DNA of 64,000 bases. It comes from Methylonatrum sp040877625 (GTDB lineage: Bacteria; Pseudomonadota; Gammaproteobacteria; Nitrococcales; Aquisalimonadaceae). The position numbers and the translations under genes are program-made. The first letter of the stretch is position 1, and every line of letters begins with the position of its first letter. The stretch lies in contig JBBDNK010000024.1 of NCBI GenBank assembly GCA_040877625.1, forward strand, positions 186,001-250,000, given 5' to 3'. Of the stretch, positions 59,697-64,000 are shown one piece after another. The notes under the pieces were generated by a model that saw only the letters and a list, made by a program, of their open reading frames with translations, was not told the DNA's origin and did no database searches.

Positions 59697-62165
59697 TCAG
59701 TTCTTTCCACGTCGCAGTGTGTACCGCGTCGGCGCGGCCTTGGCAGGCTGCTCCGGCCAGGGGTGCCTGGGATAACGACCACGCAGATCCTTGCGCACGT
59801 CACTGTAGCTTCCGGCCCAGAATCCTGCCAGATCCCGAGTCACCTGCACCGGCCTGCGCGCCGGCGACAGCAGGTGCAGCAGCAAGGGCACGCGACCGTC
59901 CGCAATCGTCGGGGTCTTTGCTTCGCCGAACAGTTCCTGGAGCTTCACCGCCAGCACCGGCGCTTCACCGGCGGTGTAGTCGATCAGGATGCGGGACCCG
60001 GTGGGCACCTGCCAACGACTCGGTGCCTGAACATCCAGCCGCTGCTGATGCATGTAGCCCAGCCAGGCCGCAAGCGCATCCTGCAGCGGAAAACCGCGCA
60101 GATGTGCCAAGCGTGTCACGCCCTGGAGAAAAGGCGCCGCCCAGGTCTCCAGATTCGCCAACAGGCTCGCATCACTGGTATCTGGCCACTCATCCGGCTC
60201 CAGTTCGCGCATCAGTTTGACCCGCGCCCGCCACTGCCGGGTGGCATCATCCCAGGGGAACACGTCCAGTCCCTTGCGGCGGATGGCGGCGAGCAGACAA
60301 TCCAGCAACACCTGCGGGTCCGGGTCAGGCAGCGGCGCATCTTCCAGCACGATGGCACCCAGACGGCGCTGCCGACGCGCAGCAACAGCCTGCGTTGCCT
60401 CATCCCAGTAGACGGCATCCTGGTGAGACACAATGTGGAGAAAATGGCTGTCGATGATGTCTCGATCAATCGTCGCGGCCAGATAAATACACGCCTCGCG
60501 GGGGGCGCCGTCCAGTTCCGCGGCGACCAGGAATGGCGACTGCCGCAGTTGGTCGGTTCCGCGCAGATAGGCACCGCGACCATTGGCCAGCAGATACCGG
60601 GGCGCTTCACCTTGCCTGCGCCAGGCAATGCGGTCCGGATAGGCAAAGCCAAGCAGCAGCCCCGGGCTCGACGCCGTCTCCGGCCGTGATTCCCCACCCA
60701 GACGCTGGTTGAGGCGACGCGCCTGTGCCTGTAATGGCTGCAACTTGCCCTCACGTCCCGTCCGTAACAGCCTGATACGCGATGTGACATCGGTCTGGCG
60801 CCCGCGATCACCGGTGAGCACATCCCGCTCGGACAGCAGCACCGCGAGTTCGCAGGCAAGGCGCCCCCAACCAAGCTTCCGGCCCTCGATCAGCATGTGC
60901 GACAGACGCGGGTGCACCCCCATGGTCTGCATCGCCCGGCCGTGCTTCGTCAGCGTGCCATCGGCGTTCAGGGCCTGCAGCTCGGTCAGCAGTTCCCGAG
61001 CCTGATCCCAGGCTGGCGCCGGCGGCAGGTCCAGCCACGACAACTGCCGGGGTGTGGCGGCGCCCCATTGTGCGAGTTCCATCACCAGCGGGGCCAGATC
61101 AGCCTCCAGAATCTCCGCGGTGGCCTGACCGGCAAGCCGATCATGCTCTTCCTCGGCCCATAGGCGGTAACAGACGCCCGGCTCCAGTCGCCCAGCGCGG
61201 CCGGCCCGTTGAATGGCGGCGGACCGCGAGATGCGGCCCGTCACCAGCCGCGTCATGCCGCTTACGGGGTCGAAGCGAGACCGGCGCTCCAGACCGGAAT
61301 CCACCACCACGCGAACGCCGTCAATCGTCAGACTGGTTTCGGCGATATTGGTGGCGAGCACGATCTTGCGCTGTCCACCAGATGCCGGCCGGATCGCGGC
61401 ATCCTGCTCCGCCTGCGACAGATTGCCGTACAGCGGTGCGATGAATACATCCGGCGGCAGGGCGCCGGTCAGTGCCTGCTGTACCCGTCCAATCTCTCGC
61501 TGCCCGGGTAGAAATGCCAGCACCGAGCCGCCCTCTTCGCGAACCGCCCGGCGAACCACGCTGGCAACCTGAGCTTCAAGGCGCGTGTCGCGGGTCGACG
61601 GCGCGTAATGAACCTGCACTGAATAGCTGCGGCCTTCACTGGTAATCAGGGGCGCCCCGCCGAGCAGCCGCGCCACCGGTTCCGCGTCCAACGTCGCCGA
61701 CATTACCAGCAACCGCAGATCCTCGCGCAACGCCTGTTGCACCTCCAACACCAGTGCCAGGCCAAGATCCGCCTGCAGGCTACGCTCATGGAACTCGTCG
61801 AAGATCACGGCACCGTAGTCGCTCAGATCCGGGGCGTCCTGCAACAATCTCGTCAGCACACCTTCCGTCACGACTTCGATACGCGTCCTGGCGCCGACCC
61901 GGGTGTCCTGCCGCATGCGGTAACCTACGGTCTGCCCCACGGCCTCGCCCAGGCACGCACTCATGTAGCCGGCCGCCGCCCTGGCGGCCAGCCGCCGTGG
62001 TTCGAGCATGACAATACGCCGGCCCTGCAGCCAGGGCGAATCGAGCAATGCCAGGGGAACGCGCGTGGTCTTGCCGGCGCCCGGCGGCGCCTGAAGCACG
62101 GCTGCCGTGCCGCCGGTCAACGCGGACAACAGCTCGGGCAGTACCGTATCGATGGGTAGTTGCAT
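59697..62165 (-). CDS. hrpB: ATP-dependent helicase HrpB
   Basis: HrpB is a DEAH-box RNA helicase family member whose substrate is poorly known. The 822-aa length is normal. Motifs include Walker A GAGKTT (about 29-34), the DEFH box in IFDEFHERSL, SATLDAEPVA (motif III), LATNIAETSLTI and QRAGRAGRLEPG (motif VI). The C-terminal HrpB-specific domain is complete. Confidence 0.96.
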   Translation of the reverse strand: MQLPIDTVLPELLSALTGGTAAVLQAPPGAGKTTRVPLALLDSPWLQGRRIVMLEPRRLAARAAAGYMSACLGEAVGQTVGYRMRQDTRVGARTRIEVVTEGVLTRLLQDAPDLSDYGAVIFDEFHERSLQADLGLALVLEVQQALREDLRLLVMSATLDAEPVARLLGGAPLITSEGRSYSVQVHYAPSTRDTRLEAQVASVVRRAVREEGGSVLAFLPGQREIGRVQQALTGALPPDVFIAPLYGNLSQAEQDAAIRPASGGQRKIVLATNIAETSLTIDGVRVVVDSGLERRSRFDPVSGMTRLVTGRISRSAAIQRAGRAGRLEPGVCYRLWAEEEHDRLAGQATAEILEADLAPLVMELAQWGAATPRQLSWLDLPPAPAWDQARELLTELQALNADGTLTKHGRAMQTMGVHPRLSHMLIEGRKLGWGRLACELAVLLSERDVLTGDRGRQTDVTSRIRLLRTGREGKLQPLQAQARRLNQRLGGESRPETASSPGLLLGFAYPDRIAWRRQGEAPRYLLANGRGAYLRGTDQLRQSPFLVAAELDGAPREACIYLAATIDRDIIDSHFLHIVSHQDAVYWDEATQAVAARRQRRLGAIVLEDAPLPDPDPQVLLDCLLAAIRRKGLDVFPWDDATRQWRARVKLMRELEPDEWPDTSDASLLANLETWAAPFLQGVTRLAHLRGFPLQDALAAWLGYMHQQRLDVQAPSRWQVPTGSRILIDYTAGEAPVLAVKLQELFGEAKTPTIADGRVPLLLHLLSPARRPVQVTRDLAGFWAGSYSDVRKDLRGRYPRHPWPEQPAKAAPTRYTLRRGKN

Positions 62166-62364
62166 GAACGGCAGTTTACGCGAGGATCATTTGCATTGCC
62201 GCGCCGGTAGCCGTATTCGTCGCGCAACCGAGAATCAATGTGATCGATTTATTCCATTATGGAACATGTCTTTGCACCGGTAATGGGTTCTCCGATGAGG
62301 CCAACCGTCTTATGCTGCACGGCACCAATTCGCAGTACAGACCGTTCTATCCCGGAGACCATCG

Positions 62365-62529
62365 ATGAAAGGCAACGAATCCGTGCTTGAAGAGTGGCTC
62401 AACGCCAAAGACCCCCTGGACCGCCCCACCGAGCTCCAACTGCAGCGCTGGGCCCGCGCCCAGGCGCGCCGGGAACTGTTCCAGGCCTGCAAGCGTCTGA
62501 TATCGGGGCTGGTCCGCAAATCCGCCTGA
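62365..62529 (+). CDS. Small hypothetical protein
   Basis: A 54-aa basic helical peptide starting MKGNESVLEEWLNAKDPLDR and rich in Arg and Gln (RWARAQARRELFQACKRL). GGAG is seven bases before the ATG, which argues for translation. I do not recognise a family. It lies between the divergent hrpB gene and the convergent hemolysin-III gene. Confidence 0.55.
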   Translation: MKGNESVLEEWLNAKDPLDRPTELQLQRWARAQARRELFQACKRLISGLVRKSA

Positions 62530-62591
62530 TTCGCTGCAGCCCTTCGCGGTAAAGTCAGACCGGCGCGTACTGCTTCGCGCTGGCCTGCAAC

Positions 62592-63245
62592 TCAGAGCAC
62601 CACCGCGAACAGAATGGCCGCATAGTGACAGCCGGCCGCGGACAGGACGAAACCGTGCCAGATTGAGATGTGATAAGGCATACGTTTCCATACGAAGAAC
62701 AGCACCCCTGAGCTATAAAGCAGCCCACCGCAGAACAGCAGCACTAGAACGGAAAGCGGTGCGACAGCGAGCAACGGCTCCAGCACCCCCAGGATGCTCC
62801 AGCCCAACAGCAGGTACAGTGCGATGGATACCGCTGGGCGAAGCGGCCCACGGGTGATCAGTCTGATCACGATCCCGGTCAATGCCACGGTCCAGACAAA
62901 AGCGAATAGCCCCCACCCCCAGACGCCACCCATGAGCACCAGAGCAAGCGGCGTATATGTCGCGGCGATCATGAACAGAATCGCTGCATGGTCCAGCCGT
63001 CGGAACAGCTCCGTGTAGCGGGAGCGATCCGACAGGTCATGGTTGCACAGCGCCGAACAACTCAGCATGCCGAGCAAGCCCAGCCCGTAGAGCAGTACGC
63101 TGCCGGACAGCAGATTGTCGTTGTGGCGCAATGCCAGCATCAGCAGCCCTGCCACGGCCGCCACGGCCGTGGCAATGGCGAACCAGTGCAGGATGCGGTC
63201 AACCCATTGTTCGGCCGCCGTGTAATAACGGCGGGTATCGATCAT
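62592..63245 (-). CDS. Hemolysin III / PAQR-family membrane protein
   Basis: The 217-aa protein has seven transmembrane helices and the family metal-site motifs: SCSALCNH after helix 2, RRLDHAAILFMIAATYTPL, and WHGFVLSAAGCHYAAIL with the paired His residues near the C-terminus. The name hemolysin III is historical; the function is unknown. The ATG chosen here is preceded by GGGAG and the palindrome GAGTATATACTC (63248-63259), which may be a -10 region or regulator site; longer starts lack a ribosome site. Confidence 0.88.
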   Translation of the reverse strand: MIDTRRYYTAAEQWVDRILHWFAIATAVAAVAGLLMLALRHNDNLLSGSVLLYGLGLLGMLSCSALCNHDLSDRSRYTELFRRLDHAAILFMIAATYTPLALVLMGGVWGWGLFAFVWTVALTGIVIRLITRGPLRPAVSIALYLLLGWSILGVLEPLLAVAPLSVLVLLFCGGLLYSSGVLFFVWKRMPYHISIWHGFVLSAAGCHYAAILFAVVL

Positions 63246-63324
63246 ACGAGTATATACTCCCCCGCTTGTATGCATTTTTGCGACAGTCATTGCTGACATC
63301 GTAGACCATCCAGGTGCATCGCCG

Positions 63325-64000
63325 TCAGTGTATGTCCGGATCGAATAGCACCCAACCGCCCCCGGCAGCCTTGGCCCGATGCATGGCGGCATCGGCCAGC
63401 GCAATCATCTCGTCCACGGTTTCCGCCCCGGTCGGCGCGATCGCCATGCCGATACTGGCATCGATACGCACCGTCCTGTCACCGCAGAGGTCAACAGGCC
63501 GGCGCAGACTGCGGGTGATGCGTCCGGCAAGCACTTCCGCGCAGGCCACGTCCATCTCCGGCAGCAGCACCGCGAATTCATCACCACCCATGCGCACCAG
63601 GCAATCGGTATCGCGCAGATCCATCCGCAACCTGCTGGCCGTTTCCCGCAACACGAAGTCTCCCGCCTGATGCCCCAGGGCATTGTTGATATTGCTGAAT
63701 GCGTTCAGACTGAGTGATACCAGACCAGGCCGCCAGGCATACCGCTGCGCCAGCGCCAGTATTCTGGCCGCCTCCTCCATGAATGAGTCCCGATTCAGCA
63801 ACCCGGTCAGCGCATCACGTTGGCCTGGACCGCTCAGACCGACGGCAACGCTCTGTTGAAACATGGCGATTGCGGCGGTCGCGCTTGCCATTCTCAACCA
63901 TTCACGCTGCCGTTGTGTGGGTGGCTCAGCGGCAACGGAGTAAATCGCAAGAACACCGAGAACAGCCCGGTTGCGGCCGATGACAGGGTAGAACCATCCC
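63325..64000 (-). CDS. GAF-GGDEF diguanylate cyclase, truncated by the right edge
   Basis: The frame continues past the right edge, so the start is missing. The visible part begins with a GAF-domain end (GWFYPVIGRNRAVLGVLAIY, then EPPTQRQREWLRMASATAAIAM), followed by a GGDEF domain with the motif MGGDEFAVLL intact and the ALTGLLNRDSF entry. It ends near the hemolysin-III gene, 79 bp away. The phosphorylated or ligand-bound input cannot be seen. Confidence 0.9.
   Translation of the reverse strand, partial: GWFYPVIGRNRAVLGVLAIYSVAAEPPTQRQREWLRMASATAAIAMFQQSVAVGLSGPGQRDALTGLLNRDSFMEEAARILALAQRYAWRPGLVSLSLNAFSNINNALGHQAGDFVLRETASRLRMDLRDTDCLVRMGGDEFAVLLPEMDVACAEVLAGRITRSLRRPVDLCGDRTVRIDASIGMAIAPTGAETVDEMIALADAAMHRAKAAGGGWVLFDPDIH

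Noticed and set aside
1..64000. CRISPR arrays, rRNA genes, complete tRNA genes, integrases and transposase genes
   Set aside because: None was found on either strand; the only mobile signals are the MITE and its solo ends.

Overview
The window is chromosomal DNA of a Gammaproteobacterium. On the minus strand from about 20.1 kb down to 3.9 kb runs prmB, aroC, leuC-leuD-leuB, asd, fimV, truA, trpF-trpB-trpA, accD, folC and a dedD-type SPOR gene, an order known from Pseudomonas and from purple-sulfur or halophilic relatives (Chromatiales and Ectothiorhodospiraceae-like). Two TRAP transporters, bactofilin, dodecin, KDO transferase and several cyclic-di-GMP proteins fit a free-living, probably aquatic, GC-rich species. 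The genus cannot be fixed from what is visible.

Left edge (0-3.9 kb): one very large, very GC-rich gene on the opposite strand occupies the place where cvpA-purF is expected beside dedD. It encodes two RelA/SpoT-like folds followed by a Josephin-like cysteine protease domain and looks like an acquired effector or toxin. A small non-autonomous transposon (89 bp, perfect 23-bp terminal inverted repeats, 4-bp target duplication) lies directly behind it. Single, partial copies of the same terminus recur at six further intergenic places.

4-28.5 kb: the biosynthetic block, then on the plus strand a SCO1-type copper protein with phosphatidylserine decarboxylase, a HipBA-type toxin-antitoxin pair, a DUF1328 membrane peptide, an AI-2E-family permease, a UvrD-family helicase and a DoxX protein, with a GlcG-like gene on the minus strand. 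A G13-C14 tract separates the convergent DoxX and RidA genes.

28.6-41 kb is transport. A MocR-type regulator, a DadA-like flavin oxidoreductase and a RidA-type deaminase form an operon divergent from a DctPQM TRAP transporter, suggesting regulated uptake and oxidative deamination of an amino-type substrate. Two tandem cold-shock genes with matching long leaders follow. Next come a TAXI-type TRAP operon (binding protein, DUF1850 protein, fused permease), a secreted hypothetical protein and a TauE/SafE permease.

41-64 kb: a sensor kinase, a single-domain receiver and a REC-GGDEF-EAL protein form a signalling operon. An orphan phage-type DUF1364 gene stands alone behind it. Then come a flavodoxin-like reductase, a methyltransferase-like protein, bactofilin, dodecin, a fused double DsbA/kappa-GST protein and a YfcG-like GST. 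A lipopolysaccharide-core cluster follows (two GT4, WaaA, one GT9). The end holds a pair of half-size permeases, a possible small RNA, a membrane diguanylate cyclase, DacB, HrpB, a 54-residue protein, a hemolysin-III protein and a GAF-GGDEF gene cut by the right edge.
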